Shown here piece after piece: positions 22,708 through 34,748 of a DNA stretch of 64,000 nt (position 1 is the stretch's first letter; each line of letters opens with the position of its first letter). A model generated the notes under the pieces. The model was given only the letters and a program-made list of their open reading frames with translations, made no database searches and was not told where the DNA came from. Location: positions 72,674,102 through 72,738,101 of the forward strand of contig NC_090729.1 in NCBI RefSeq assembly GCF_036898095.1, in the 5' to 3' direction. Origin of the DNA: Palaemon carinicauda (taxonomy: Eukaryota > Arthropoda > Malacostraca > Decapoda > Palaemonidae). Both the position numbers and the translations under genes were made by a program.

Positions 22708-22730
22708 TTTTTTTTTTTTTTTTTTTTTTT
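22708..22730. repeat. poly-T run
   Basis: 23 T in a row in the leader of element C. Confidence 0.95.
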
Positions 22731-23586
22731 GAAGAATTATCGTTTGGGATGGCTTCCTCTTCTTCGTCAAAGTTGAGTATTTACCTCTCTTTGCCTTTAT
22801 TTATACTAATTTTGGTGTCACTCCCTTCGGGGACTTATAATTTAGCTTTTGGTTAGAGGAAGCCGAAGCGCTTCGAGTCCTGCTAGCATGGCGTCGGGCT
22901 TAGTCCCCGATGGCCTATTATTTATCGTGTTTACTTTATTTTTATAGGTAAGTTTCATGTTATCTAGTTTTTGTTTAGCATTACAAGGACTCAATTTTAT
23001 ATATATTTTCATTACGATTAGCATTACGATGCTAAGGACTCAATTTTATATATTATTATTACAATTTATTATTTTAGTCTTTGGTGAGTTCGTATCAATT
23101 TCGGCATGTCCGTCGGGCCATCGTGCTACATACGCTCTCTAGTTGGTTTACGGTATTCCTTTCGAGTTCCCCTTTGCGAAGGGCGAGTACACTCTTTCCT
23201 GTCAGTGCGCTGACAGTTGTTTGATGCCGTATTCTAACCCTTTTTAAATTTTGAGAATATAATCATTTTGTTGATCCCCGTTACTGATATTGAACTTATA
23301 TATATTGTGAGTGTTTTATTGTGTGAAGGCCTAGCCCTTCGGGGTTTTTGCCCTATTAACCCAGCAGCATTCTCCTTTATAAAGAGAGTTGTCAGACTGT
23401 CGGCAATGCTGGTACTTACGACTTCGTCGTCTCCGACGGTATTCCTTTTCTGGGCCATGCTATAGCGATACATTGCTATATTATCTATGTGGCAGTTCTC
23501 GCTCAGTATTGGGTATAGTTTTTGTGCCCCTGATTTAGGAATAGCCCTGGGAGGCGGCGATACCATTACCTATCTGTGCCGTTATT

Positions 23587-24290
23587 ATCAGCAAGGATAT
23601 TATGTTATGAAGGCAGATGTTTTTATTATTAGCGACTGCCTTTTTTATAGAGATATCTGTTCATGAGTACAAACCTCAAATTGGCATAAAGAAAGGATAT
23701 TATGTTATGAAGGCAGATGTTTTTATTATTAGTGACTGCCTTTTTATAGAGACATCTGTTGATGAGTACAAACCTCAAATTAGCATAAAGAAAGGATATG
23801 TTATGAAGACAGATGTTTTTATTATTAGCGACTGCCTTTTTATAGAGATATCTGTTGATGAGTACAAACCTCAAATTGGCATTAAGAAAGGATATTATGT
23901 TATGAAGGCAGATGTTTTTATTATTAGTGACTGCCTTTTTATAGAGATATCTGTTGATGAGTACAAACCTCAAATTGGCATTAAGAAAGGATATTATGTT
24001 ATGAAGGCAGATGTTTTTATTATTAGTGACTGCCTTTTTATAGAGACATCTGTTGATGAGTACAAACCTCAAATTAGCATAAAGAAAGGATATGTTATGA
24101 AGACAGATGTTTTTATTATTAGCGACTGCCTTTTTATAGAGATATCTGTTGATGAGTACAAACCTCAAATTGGCATTAAGAAAGGATATTATGTTATGAA
24201 GGCAGATGTTTTTATTATTAGTGACTGCCTTTTTATAGAGATATCTGTTGATGAATACAAACCTCAAATTGGCATGAGGACCTTACTTCA
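23587..24290 (+). repeat. tandem minisatellite, 96/99-bp units in a 294-bp higher-order repeat
   Basis: Seven units begin near 23606, 23705, 23803, 23901, 24000, 24097 and 24196, each with GATGTTTTTATTATTAG. Units of 33 and 32 codons alternate in the order 33-32-33, and that 98-codon block is repeated (about 23705-24000 and 24000-24295). A + strand frame stays open for 247 codons and a minus-strand frame for 212. The array sits in the leader of element C upstream of gag. Whether it is translated is unknown; because units are multiples of three, one open frame keeps all copies open. Confidence 0.9.
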
Positions 24291-24869
24291 ACAACTTGTG
24301 AGGTATCTTCATGCTAGTCAGCTTTGGAGTTCTCTTTTGCGAAAGGTTCTCCTTAACTAGTCTTTAGATTTAACTTTTTTAATTTATTAATTATTTTCAT
24401 CACTTTATTCAGATCTTTTGAAAACGTGGATTGGATTGTGCATCTTACAGGGCAATTCTGTTATGATCCCCCTTGTCAGTTTATGGTTTAAAGAATAGCC
24501 TTCTAATTTTACTTTTGGTTGCTTTCATTTATCGATGCATCGATAATTTTTGCAGGGTAGGTAACTCAGTTACTTTCCTTTTAGCCTTTTCCCTGCGGAG
24601 AGGGTAGGCTATTTATTTTGATGAGCATTTTGTTCCCTCTTTTAACTGATCAATATTTAAATGATAAAAGGGGACAAATTTAGTTGGCTTTACTTCCAAT
24701 CTAACTACATTAAAGAGGTCTGGATATTGTGATCCTTTTTCTCTTTCTGATCACGAAAATTGTAGATATACATGTTTCGGGTGTTAATTTCCCAAATTTT
24801 TGTCTGGAATTTTTGAATGTTATTAACCCATTCTTTTCAGCACGGTGATCTAGAGATTTTCAGATACTC

Positions 24870-26958
24870 ATGGCCGTTTTCTCCTCTTTAGAGGCGGGAT
24901 CTTCGAAGGAGATGCATTGTCGAGTCCCGATCTTTGCCAGGACCGTGAGGTATCCCTGTGGTTATGATACCTGCAGGACACATGCTACATGCAGGAGGAT
25001 GAAGGGTCCAATCTCTTATTGGGACCCTCAGGATTGTAGTGTGTGTAAGGATTTACATTATTCTGGATGGGTATCGGAGGATGTTTCTGATGATGACTGA
25101 GTGTTTTTCCAGAGATCTCTTCGTTCCTGGGTCAGGGGTTTCAAAAGGAATGCTGAGCCAAAGGCTCCTTATTTTCCTTCTGTAGCTTGGAAGGTTATTC
25201 TTTTTCCGAAGGTGGCCCCGGACTCGGTATTGGGGTATGCCCCACCTAAACGTATACCTACTGTTCAGATTCACATAGATGAAACTTTAAGTTCTGTGAC
25301 CCTTGACATGGACAATTTCTCCTCGGATTCCTCTTTATCTCCAGGTTGGGAATCAGCTCTCCTGTCAGCAGAAGATTCAGAGGAACCCCTCCTTCATGTG
25401 GAAGATTCTTACCAGCCAGAATTGGACAACGTTAGTGTGGCTTCCGTGAGAGATTCGCTGTGTTCCGTTATTTCACCGGCCGTTACTAAGGCGGCTCCTC
25501 TATCAACTGTTACGACGACGCCTTCTTTTCCAGGTACGCCTCCCGTTCCTGTCCTTCCTCCATCCTCGGTCGAGCCGGGCGAACCAACACTTCCTAAATT
25601 CCCATCTAATTTGGAAGACAGGTCCCTGTTAGCAAGCTTGAAGGTTTTCTTGGAAGAGAACCAAAATTATCAACGACAAATGTTTAAAGCCTTACGTGAG
25701 GAGATTCCGGCTTTGAAACCTCAAGAGGATTCTTCTAAAGCTAAAGTTTTACCTTCTCAGTTTCCCCCTTGCACGCAACAGAATCCGTGGAGGTATGTGG
25801 GTCCTGCGGCCCTTTCAGAGGGTATTCTTCATATTGGAGAGGGGCTAGGCTCTAGACTGGTTGCTGATCTGGAGTTTTATCCAGATATAGAGGCCTACCC
25901 CTTTTTCTACGTTAGGTTAGCTGAAGGTGTTCCGTTAAGAGACGACACTATATCTAAAGAAACAATACTTCTAGATCACACTAGAGCGCAGCACCTGACA
26001 GTAAAGGAAATGAAGACAGCAGTGTGTATTAATACACAATTAGGCGCTTTTGGTAAAAGGTTGACTACTTTTATAGAACCCGACACAATGGTTTTTCCTT
26101 TTGCTTCGGAAGCCTTTTTAGCGGTAGAAAAGGCCGTCAAGGAGAATAAGTCTCTTCCGGTCTTGGAAGAATGTAATCCTGTGTCCCTCGTTCTGCCCCA
26201 TGATGCTGAACACTGGTTGTATATCCAGTTTACTTTTGCTGAAGGGAAATTAGACAAGGATATAGCTAGCCGGCAGTTTAATGAAAAACTGCCGAGGATT
26301 CCGGACTACCTACTTAAGGTGGAATTGGAGGCTAAGGAGAGACTATCAGCTTCTATGTGTCTTCAATGCTTTGTAGAGATGATGATTGGTAATTTCATTG
26401 ATGCCCCTGTCTTTTTGCTTTTGGCGAAGATACACATGGCTACTCTTATGAAAGATCTTTTTTTACTTTTTCCAGGCTCGTAGAGCCTGCAGGAAGCATG
26501 TTTTAGCATCCGCGACCGTTCGCCATGAACCGAAGCGTCTTATTGACTCGTGTATTTGGGGTAAAGATCTTTTCCCACAGAAATTGGTAAAGGAGATCTT
26601 GGATAAAGCGGCAGCAGAAAATAAGAGTCTTTCCCAGAGATGGGGAATTTCTCTCAAAAGGAAATTTATTCCTGGGGTTGGCCCTCATCCTAAGAGGTTC
26701 CGTAAACCCACATTCTATAAAAGGCCCTTCATTTCAGCTTCAGGTAGTGCTTCGCAGAATACTTTCACCATTCCTCACCCGGTGACTTCACAGTCCCAAG
26801 CATTCAATCCTAGATTTGAACAAGGGACCTCGTCCTTTCATCCCCTCAAGACTGAAAGAGGAGGTAGAGGCCGGTCCGACAGAGGTCGTAGGCCAAGGAG
26901 TCGGGGTCTCCAAGGTAACAGGGGAACTAGGGGCACATATCCTCAACCAAAACAATGA
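24870..26958 (+). pseudogene. gag-like ORF1 of element C (one in-frame TGA, one frameshift)
   Basis: The ATG at 24870 is chosen because the peptide contains the group's zinc-binding signature (CGYDTCRTHATC, then YWDPQDCSVCKDL). The same frame is interrupted by TGA at 25098 and resumes as FFQRSLRSWVRGFKRN, continuing to 26483. There a frameshift is needed: the protein goes on as ARRACRKHVLASATVRHEPK in another frame and ends near 26958 in a Gly/Arg-rich basic tail (GRGRSDRGRRPRSRG). D's gag has the same order and the same motifs (VKARRACREFVFTSATVRHK). Gag should coat the RNA and form the particle. A pyrimidine tract ending in AG precedes the broken codon (26455-26474) and resembles an intron 3' end, but the equivalent in D is read through, so decay is likelier. 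Confidence 0.8.
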
Positions 26959-27000
26959 GAATACTCTAGTAGGGGGAGGACTGAAATTGTTCAAGGACAG

Positions 27001-28337
27001 GTGGGCGTTCATTCCTTGGGCACAGAGCCTGATTTCCAGTGGTCTGGGCTGGAAATGGAAGGGACAACCCCCGAGGGTCAGGATATTTTTCCAGAAATCA
27101 ACACTACATCTGGAACAATATGTGCAGGACCTCTTAAAGAAGAGAGTTATCCATTGCACGAAATCTATGAAGTTTCAAGGTCGTCTATTCTGCATGCCAA
27201 AGAAAGATTCAATTATTCCTCGAACAATTCTCGACTTGTCCCATCTAAACCTGTTCGTTCAGTGCAACAAGTTCCGGATGCTGACTGTTTCGCAGATACA
27301 GATCTTACTACCCCGGGGGCTTACACCATCTCTATAGATCTTACCGACGCTTATTGGCATCTTCCGATAGGTCGACGCTTCTCCCCCTACCTTGGTTTCA
27401 GACTGGAGAGAAAGGCTTATGTATTCAGAGCTATGCCATTCGGGCTCAACATAGCTCCGAGAATTTTCACGAAAATTATAGACGAAATCATTCAACAATT
27501 AAGGGAAAGAGGTCTTCAAGTAGCAGCATACTTGGATGATTGACTTGTGTGGGCTCCTCAGCAAGAGAATGCACGGAAGCAACATATCAGGTGGTGAGAT
27601 TCCTCCAATATCTAGGATTCCAAATAAACTTCAAGAAGTCCAGACTGACTCCGGCTCAGGTGTTCCAGTGGTTAGGGATTCATTGGAATCTAAAGACTCA
27701 TAACCTCTCTATTCCCTCTGCCAAGAGGAAGAAAATAGCCCAGTCAATTCGGTCTTTCATCAAGTCGAGAAAGACCACCAGACGTTGTCAGGAAAGGGCT
27801 CTGGGCTCACTTCAGTACGTTTCTATAACGAATCCTCTCCTCAAGATCAGACTCAAGGATGGAAGCAGGGTTGGGAAGAATAGAGCTTCCACAGCTCTCC
27901 GCGATCATCAGAAGACGACCCCGGAGTTGCTTCGATGGCAACTCCGTCAGTGCTCAGATGCCAGAAGTCTTTCCAAGACAGTTCCACTGCACTTTCCTCC
28001 TGCTGCAGTGATTCTACATACGGACGCCTCACATACTCCTCTCAAGAAAGTGCAAGGTCGTTGGTCCCAAAGATTCCAGCAATTCCACATCAATATTCTG
28101 GAGGACATGGAAGTCTTCTTATCCCTGAAAAGGTTACAATTAAAGAACACCATTGACACCCGTCTCGTTTTAGACAACAAAGTAATAGTTCATTGCATCA
28201 ACAGGCCAGGGTCAAGACCTCCTCAAATAAACCATGTAATGATCGCCATCTTTTCATTGGCTCAGAGGAAGAGGTGGCATCTGTCTGCCTCTCACCTTCA
28301 CGGAATTTGGAATGTGATGGCCGACTCTCTATCTTGA
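27001..28337 (+). pseudogene. reverse transcriptase-RNase H of element C (stop in the catalytic motif)
   Basis: RT region: LTDAYWHLPIGRRFSPYLGF (catalytic Asp), MPFGLNIAPRIFTKII, then YLDD followed by TGA at 27541 where D has Trp. A frame change follows within 30 bases, after which YQVVRFLQYLGFQINFKKS runs on. RNase H: AVILHTDASHTPLK (first Asp), FHINILEDMEVFLSLK (Glu), RLVLDNKVIVHCI (second Asp), and GIWNVMADSLS ending at 28337 (last Asp). The first ORF starts in a frame that overlaps the gag tail, so gag and pol may once have been read with a frame change. Inactivated. Confidence 0.85.
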
Positions 28338-28388
28338 ACATATTCCCTAGAGACAGAATAGCCTCTAGACGAAAAATCATTCTCTTCG

Positions 28389-28763
28389 GTGCAGGAGGCA
28401 ATCCCAGGTCTTCAAGTGGACCTGTTTGCAACAAGTCTCAACTATGTGGCACCAAATGTGGATCTAGGGGTGATAGGCATGGATGCGTTACACATGGATT
28501 GGAATCAATGGGAGAAGATTTATGTATTTCCACCCTTCAATATTCTCTTGAAGGTGTTGGACAAGCTTCGATCGTTCAGGGGGACAGCAGCCCTGGTTGC
28601 TCCTCTATGGCCTAAGAGCAACTGGTTTCCCTTGGTGACAGAGATGAACCCCAGGCTGGTTCCTCTACCCAGCCCAAGTCTGTCTCAAGAAGTACAGAGG
28701 AAGACTGTCTTCGCTTCATCCTGGAAAATGAAAGCCCTTCATCTCATGATTTTTTCGCATTAG
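28389..28763 (+). pseudogene. connection domain after RNase H, element C
   Basis: The frame reads PGLQVDLFATSLNYVAPNVD, then WEKIYVFPPFNILLKVLDK and LVAPLWPKSNWFPLV. The same domain follows RNase H in A (YAFPPF), B (VDLFATKLNAQL-like, YAFPPFTLIKQVLNRV) and D. It is conserved across all DIRS-like copies here; its function is not established by the sequence. It begins after a stop that ends the RNase H frame. Confidence 0.75.
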
Positions 28764-28779
28764 CCCTGGAAAAAAGATT

Positions 28780-29730
28780 CAAAATTCAACGGGACAAATT
28801 GGCATTTGCGGAAAATTATAAAGCTTCCACTACTTTGAATCAGTATGAAACTTTGTGGAAGAAATGGGTTCGATATGTGAAAGATATAAATCCATCTTCT
28901 ATCTCTATGGATTTTTTTTAGGCTTTCTGATCGATTTACATGCGAAAGATTTAGCATCCTCCATGATTGCGTTGTACAAGTCAGCCCTAGCTAGACCCAT
29001 CTTGTATGCCTTTGACATAGATTTCAACTCGCACCTTTTCAACAAGATTCCGAGAGCTTGCGCCAGGTTGAGACCAGCAGTTCCACCGAGGCTGATCTCC
29101 TGGTCATTGGATAAAGTTTTACAACTGGCTTCGGAAATTAACAATCAGACAGCGTCTTTACGAGATTTATCTCAAAAAGTAATTTTTCTAATCGCAATGG
29201 CTTCTGGTGCTCAGATTAGTGAAATTGTGGTTCTCTCTAGAGATGAAGGTCACATAGAATTTACAGACAATGGTGAAGTTAATTTATACCCTGATCCTAC
29301 CTTTTTGGCTAAGAATGAGCTACCATCCAAACATTGGGGTCCATGGAAAATAGTTCCCCTCGAAAGTGATCTCACCCTGTGTCCAGTGCAATGTTTAAAG
29401 ACATATCTTGACAGGACAAAGAATATTAAAAAGGGCCAATTATTTAGAGGTGGCAGGGTCGGATCAGAGTTGTCTTTGAAACAACTGAGAGCAAAATTGG
29501 CTTATTTTATTAAACGAGCAGACCCGGCTAGCATGCCGTTGGGTCATGATCCTAGGAAAGTGGCATCGTTCCTGAACTTCTTTCAGTATATGTCATTCTA
29601 AGGTTACAAGCTTATACTGGTTGGAAGTCCACCAGGGTGTTCTTTAAGCATTATATGAAGCAATTGGATGAAGTTCGTCATTTTGTGGTGGCAGCAGGTA
29701 GTGTTATAAAGCCTGCTGCAACGACGTAGC
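28780..29730 (+). pseudogene. tyrosine recombinase of element C (degraded active site)
   Basis: The main frame is 28855-29601. It has an N-terminal SAM-like part (YKSALARPILYAFDIDFN), then IAMASGAQISEIVVLS, where Gln stands at the position of the first catalytic Arg (D has GARVSEI). LGHDPRKVASF supplies the His-x-x-Arg box, then a frameshift near 29600 leads to YTGWKSTRVFFKHYMKQ with the nucleophile Tyr. A polynucleotide of T at about 28910 and the broken start suggest small indels. DIRS recombinases join the circular cDNA to the target by strand exchange; here loss of Arg and the frameshift should abolish it. Confidence 0.8.
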
Positions 29731-29734
29731 CCTC

Positions 29735-30540
29735 ATGTGTGTCCTTGGACATTCTTCCAGCTTATTTTCTTTAATAAGTAAACTGTCGGTTTTTGCTTCA
29801 TTGTCTACATTAAACAATTTCAAAATTCTAAATTTCAGGATTTAATTTAATTTCTCTGAATTTTATTGGTGTACCTTTGTGGCCATATTGTTCCTATTGT
29901 AGGACTGAATTTAATATAATTCAGTTTCTTAGTTGGGTTTGACCTTGTATTTTGGAATTTAGCCATATACGACAAATATTTTTTATCTTAAGATCTCCTT
30001 CTTAAAGGATTCTAAGATATAACAAATTATCTCCCCTCATGCTTAATTAGGTGAAGAATTTTATTGGGGATATAATTTGGGGTACATTGTAGATCAAATG
30101 CTCTTCATATAAACTGTATTGAACTTTGCTCAATTAGATTGTCTAATAAAAATTGTATACTGTTTGATCCTTTTTATTGCTTGACTTAATTCCTGGTAGT
30201 AGAATTAAACTTAGCATACTATGGGAATTTCTACTAACACTGCACACTAAGAATCTTTTTAAAGATGAGTATTTGTTTCTCCATGGTTACTCACTACGCT
30301 CATGGTATTGGTAATATGTGTTCTTCACATCTTTTTAGGGGAGTGTTCTTCACCAAAGGGATGGTTGATAGCAGGTCACATATATTTCCACTTGGAACAC
30401 TGCCATATTTACCAATTCTTGTCTATGTTGGATTCTTTTACAGGTAGAAATTTATGATTATATATCATATAAGTGGTGAGCACCCAGTATGGCAGGTTTA
30501 CCCATGGGGAAGCCTCACACCGAGTATACATAAGGCTCTG
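29735..30540. other. AT-rich 3' untranslated region of element C
   Basis: There is no open frame of note between the recombinase stop near 29727 and the internal complementary region. D has a comparable AT-rich segment with a TA run. No polyadenylation signal was assigned with confidence. Confidence 0.5.
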
Positions 30541-30650
30541 GTACACTTCCGTTTGGATGACATGGCTCGAGCCCAAAAAAAGGATTTTGACGAAGGAAAT
30601 ATCTCTATTTTTGGTTGAGATAGCCATGTCGTCCTGATGGGCCACCCGTT
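30541..30650 (+). repeat. internal complementary region of DIRS element C
   Basis: A diverged left-end complement (TTTGGATGACATGGCTCGAG at 30553) joins a right-end complement (ATTTTTGGTTGAGATAGCC and the terminal motif at 30625-30640) through AGGATTTTGACGAAGGAAAT. The left half matches the complement of the element's left end at 22440; the right half matches the complement of the right end at about 30990-31050. Confidence 0.8.
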
Positions 30651-30714
30651 ACATCCTACTTTAACCCTCCCCCCCCCCACCTTTTGCTCGTTGGAGGCTT
30701 CTATTTCACAGTAG

Positions 30715-31050
30715 TGCAGCTGCGTCTAGGAATGAGAAGCGGGACCGTATTGGGGCACTGGAAGGTGATAGGATGTGTAATGGCTCCTTACTTATCCTAC
30801 CCTTTAGTGGACTAGACTGGGAAAGGTCTGTTTGGGGTGCAGATATCTATGGTTGTCTTAGGATATGTCCCTGATTATACACGATATCTTCGAATAGTCG
30901 TTTCCGGGGGTTGGAACCCCGTGATACCTGATGGTAATTCTCTTGTAATATCAATCGCAGAAATAATATATTTTAGAAGTTGCCAGAAGGAACTTCCACC
31001 AGGACGACATGGCTCTCACCCATAAATAGATTTTTCCTTCGTCAAAATCC
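30715..31050 (-). repeat. right inverted terminal repeat of DIRS element C
   Basis: It pairs with 22440-22690. The outer edge contains the terminal motif in complement at 30996-31011 and ends near GTCAAAATCC (31041-31050), as predicted by the internal complementary region. Confidence 0.8.
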
Positions 31051-31418
31051 CTTTTATTCTGCTCTTGGCTTACATTGCTGCTCAGCTCTGAATCGTGTCT
31101 TGACAACTTGTGACTCTCAAGTGAGAATATGTAAACAAAGCTCGTACACATACATACAAAAACAAAAGTGAGCATCGCTCGTATAAAGATCGAATCCTAC
31201 TGCAATACAAAAGTAAGAAAAATCTCATCCTAACTTTAGGACAATTAATGAATGATCAAATCCTTCATAACATACGCTACTACACCTATAAACTATGCTA
31301 AAACATGTTCTAACAATGCAATACTGTGCAACATTACTCTTAATACCCGTAGCGCATATAGTATTACAGTACAAAATACATAACAGTCTCCTTTCCCTTA
31401 ACTTGACATTGTACAAAA
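31051..31418. other. non-coding flank, possibly gypsy 3' sequence
   Basis: It lies between element C's right end and the presumed stop codon of the gypsy polyprotein on the minus strand (complement of 31419-31421). An LTR would be expected here, but no matching partner is in the window. Confidence 0.35.
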
Positions 31419-32520
31419 CTACAAATCTAATCTCTCAGGGGGCTTCCCTCTATTCATCTTATAGGGAAGTACTCTAACTTCATCCTGTACTGGTACATGA
31501 ATAGATTCTGAATCTACATCCGATGTTTGAGCATCTTGGTTAATATTTGATTTAACTACTTCTGAAAATTTCTCATCTCTAACATTCACATGATCTACAG
31601 CATTTTTATTTAACGGCTGTAATTAATCAACATGGCGTTTTACTATATTTCCACCAACTTGAACATCATAATGTAAATTTCCTATCTCTTTTACAATTTC
31701 TCCTGGTACCCACTTTTCTGGAGTATTGTATGATCTTACCATGACATTAGAACAAGGAGAAAATGTCTTACTTTTGGAAGACTTTCTAATTGTTTATACC
31801 CTTTTTCTTCTAAATCACTTTGCAAATTTGGATACAACAAATCTAACTTAAACCTAATCCTCCTCCCCACAACCAATTTGATGATGTCACACCTGTTGTG
31901 CTGTTTGCTGTTGTTCTATAAGACAATAAAAACTTAGACACATTAAGAAATATGTTTTTTGAATTTGCCTTTCTGTATTTCATGTTATGCATAAATGTTT
32001 GAACAAACCTCTCCATTTGTGGAAGGGTTATATGTTGCTGAAAATGTATGTTTAATACCATTTACTTCACAAAAATCTTTAAATTCCAGTGAGGTAAACT
32101 GTGGACCATTATCAGTTACAATTCTTTCTGGAATTTCATGTGTAGAAAATTTTTTCATTAATTCTTAAATTGTGGCGTAAGATGTTGTTGTCATCATTGG
32201 GACTACTTCTGGTCACTTACTGTAAGCATCTACAACTATCAAAAACAAATAGCCTAAGAAAGGACCTGCAAAATCTATGTGCACTCTTTGCCATGGATAC
32301 CTGGGTAATTCCCACGTGTGCATTCTAGCAAATTGAAGGTTGTTCTGTTGCGTATCACAATTCATACAATTTCTTACAAATAATTCAATATCCCTATCTA
32401 CACCTGGCCACCAGACAAAAGTCCTTGCAATAGACTTTGACCTGGCAATACAATGGTGATTAACATGTATTTCAAACAAAACCTTATTCCTCAATGAACT
32501 AGGAATAATTACTCTTTACC
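31419..32520 (-). pseudogene. gypsy integrase, broken
   Basis: The frame 32494-32213 carries the HHCC zinc-binding part (HVNHHCIARS, then CMNCDTQQN) and the start of the core with VHIDFAGPFLGYLF (first catalytic Asp). Downstream, frames near 32060-31843 read FLLSYRTTANSTTGVTSSN, typical of the end of the core. The region between, with the second Asp and the Glu, is frameshifted. The protein would insert the cDNA into host DNA. Confidence 0.8.
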
Positions 32521-33220
32521 CTTTCATATACAACCTTGTGCTAAACTCAAACCATTCCATATATTTTTATAGACTTTAAAATTTACCTCATGTCCACATA
32601 AGTCTCTACCTGTCATTAAACTCTCTAAAACCTTACTAAGTATTGGCTCTTTCTTGGTATTATGTGCAATATCCTTGGCTGTAATGGGTACATCATATAC
32701 TGAAACTAGTAATACACTGTCATTATACTCTTCTGGTGCTTTGTCTACTGGAGATCTAGATAAAGCATCTGCATTACCCATCTTTGACGTAGGACGATAT
32801 TCTATATCATAATGATATGCGGCTAATGTAATTGCCCAACGTTGTAGTCTTGCAGCTACCAATGTAGGTAAAATTGCTTTTGGACCCAATATTGCTAATA
32901 GAGGTTTATGATCTGTAACAAGTGTGAAACTCCATACACTAATGCTAATCCTTTTTCTATTTGATATTAATTCTTTTCTGCCTTGTTCAATACTCTAGAA
33001 GCGAAAGCATTTGGCTTTTCTGTTCCATCCGGCATTACATGAGATAATACTGCGCCTAAACCTATGTTCGATGCATCACAAACTAATTTAACAGGTAAAT
33101 CCATTTGATAATGTACTAGAAAAGTAGGTGAAGTTATTTCCTGCTTGATTCTTTGAAAAGATTCCTGACAATCTTTCGTCCAATTCCACTCTACACCCTT
33201 ATTCAGTAAATTATACAATG
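32521..33220 (-). pseudogene. gypsy RNase H, broken
   Basis: The frame 33218-32967 reads LPVKLVCDASNIGLGAVLSH and AFASRVLNKAEKN, the start of a gypsy RNase H with its first Asp. The frame 32889-32524 continues with RLQRWAITLAAYHYDIEYRP and NADALSRSP. Frameshifts separate the two. Confidence 0.85.
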
Positions 33221-33438
33221 GATGTGTGATTGTAGATAAATTCTGAATGAAATTTCCATAAAATGTTACTAAACCTAAAATGATTGTAATTCCTTAACAT
33301 TTTCTGGTACCTTAGATGATATCACTGCATTAATTTTCTCCTTAGTCTTGTGAATACCTTTGCCAATGATTACAAAACCTAATTATTCCACTGAATCAAC
33401 TTCTAAAATACATTTGCTCCTATTTACTCTAATATTAT

Positions 33439-34748
33439 GTAGATAACCATGACTTACGAACGTCACCTGTGTGTGACACTGTGAGCGTTGTAGAGCACAC
33501 CCCTCGCTTGTAGCTCGTTTGTACATTGTTTACATGTCAAATATAAATGGGAATCGTTCCTAATTATGTACAAACGATCCGATAAGCAACAGGAGGGCCG
33601 ACGTATGGTTAGGAGAGTCCAGCATCAGAAGTCATTGTTAAAAGACATAATTATAAGTGGTGCGACGAGCTGAGCGATAATATGGTGACTTGCGCTAGCC
33701 GAGGGTAAACAAAACGTGGCCCGTAGCAAAAGTGAATGGACTTAAATCTAACGCAACCCGAAATTGTCAAGAACAGTGTCGTTGTGTATTAAAGTTAAGT
33801 CTGTTACTAGATCTACCTGATTGTGTGTCGCTACAGGATGATATGAGCAAACCCACACACCTGTGGAGAACGTGAATCCAGCTAAAAGGACTCAAAAGGT
33901 CAGTAATACCCCAATGGTTTACAATGATTAAAGTGATTCACTCTGTCAGTAGTTCCCAAGTAGGTAATTCACAGTAATAAGCAGCAAAATAGCCACACAA
34001 AGCATTGGTTGCCCAGTGCCTGGATGCACCTATCAAACAGAGGCATCCAAAGAGCCCATCATTACCGCAGTGCTCCTGAACCCACACACAACGACTCAAT
34101 CCCAGGGCCCAGCAGCTCAATACCACCCACCAAGCACCAAGGTTGAAAACACAAGGGCCCAACGATATCAGCAACACCAAGTCGTGTCAGGCCTTCAACG
34201 CCAGCCGCTCCACCCCGACTAACAAATCCCATCCCACCAATTGGTCTCGCCGTGGGCCGGTCATCCAGAACTGTCAAAATGCCCAAAAGAGCATGAAGAC
34301 TATAATTTTTCATCTCATGCTTAACATATCTATGCCCAATGTCATAGAATGCTCGATCGACCTGATATTATATCAGACATTGCATTACTTTCATCAGTGT
34401 AATTATTGCTTTGTGTAACTTGACTAGTTTGAAGAATGTTTGATCAACCTGTTATTAGATTAGATGTCGTGTTACCATCCTCAGTACATTCATTTATCAC
34501 AATTATTTACAGAACTATCAGACTATTCAGTGAACATTTTCCATTTTAAATTTAATGGCCTGGTTAATTACTGTTCAAACTTAATCAGTGTCTTCCTAGC
34601 TGATCAAGACTTGGGAGTAGATAGAGAACCATGACTTACGAACATCACCTGTGTGTGACACTGTGAGCATTGTAGAGCGCCCCCCTCGCTTGTAGCTCGT
34701 TTGTACATTGTTTACATGCCAAATACAAATGGAAATCGTTCCTATTTA
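33439..34748. mobile_element. 1.3 kb element with 120-130 bp direct terminal repeats (TRIM-like)
   Basis: Direct repeats at about 33439-33571 and 34618-34748 share ATGACTTACGAAC, CACCTGTGTGTGACACTGTG and CGCTTGTAGCTCGTTTGTAC with few differences. They are flanked by a candidate 7-bp target duplication TATTATG (left just before 33439, right just after 34748), and the split gypsy RT reads across the junction. The 1.05 kb internal part has no recognisable protein. The layout fits a terminal-repeat retrotransposon in miniature, but the repeats do not obviously start TG and end CA, and no primer-binding site was proven. Confidence 0.65.

Larger units (their letters stand above)
22433..31050 (+). 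mobile_element. DIRS-like retrotransposon C (full length, inactivated)
   Basis: Order: left inverted repeat (terminal motif at 22450), poly-T, leader with a coding minisatellite, gag with N-terminal zinc-binding motif, RT, RNase H, connection domain, tyrosine recombinase, internal complementary region, right inverted repeat (terminal motif complement at 30996). The left and right repeats match for about 250-300 bp in inverted orientation, for example CAGTCTAGTCCACTAA and its complement. Protein similarity to D is high throughout. Stops and frameshifts in every ORF show it is no longer active. Confidence 0.85.

Noticed and set aside
23587..24290. Possible CRISPR-like array
   Set aside because: Units are contiguous and nearly identical with no unique spacers, and the genome is eukaryotic; it is a minisatellite.
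24840..26474. Splice acceptor-like sequences (pyrimidine tract plus AG) in element C
   Set aside because: Not supported by a matching donor or by element D, so not called as introns.
33938..34418. Short frames of 68-92 codons inside the TRIM-like element
   Set aside because: No recognisable motif, and overlapping on both strands.
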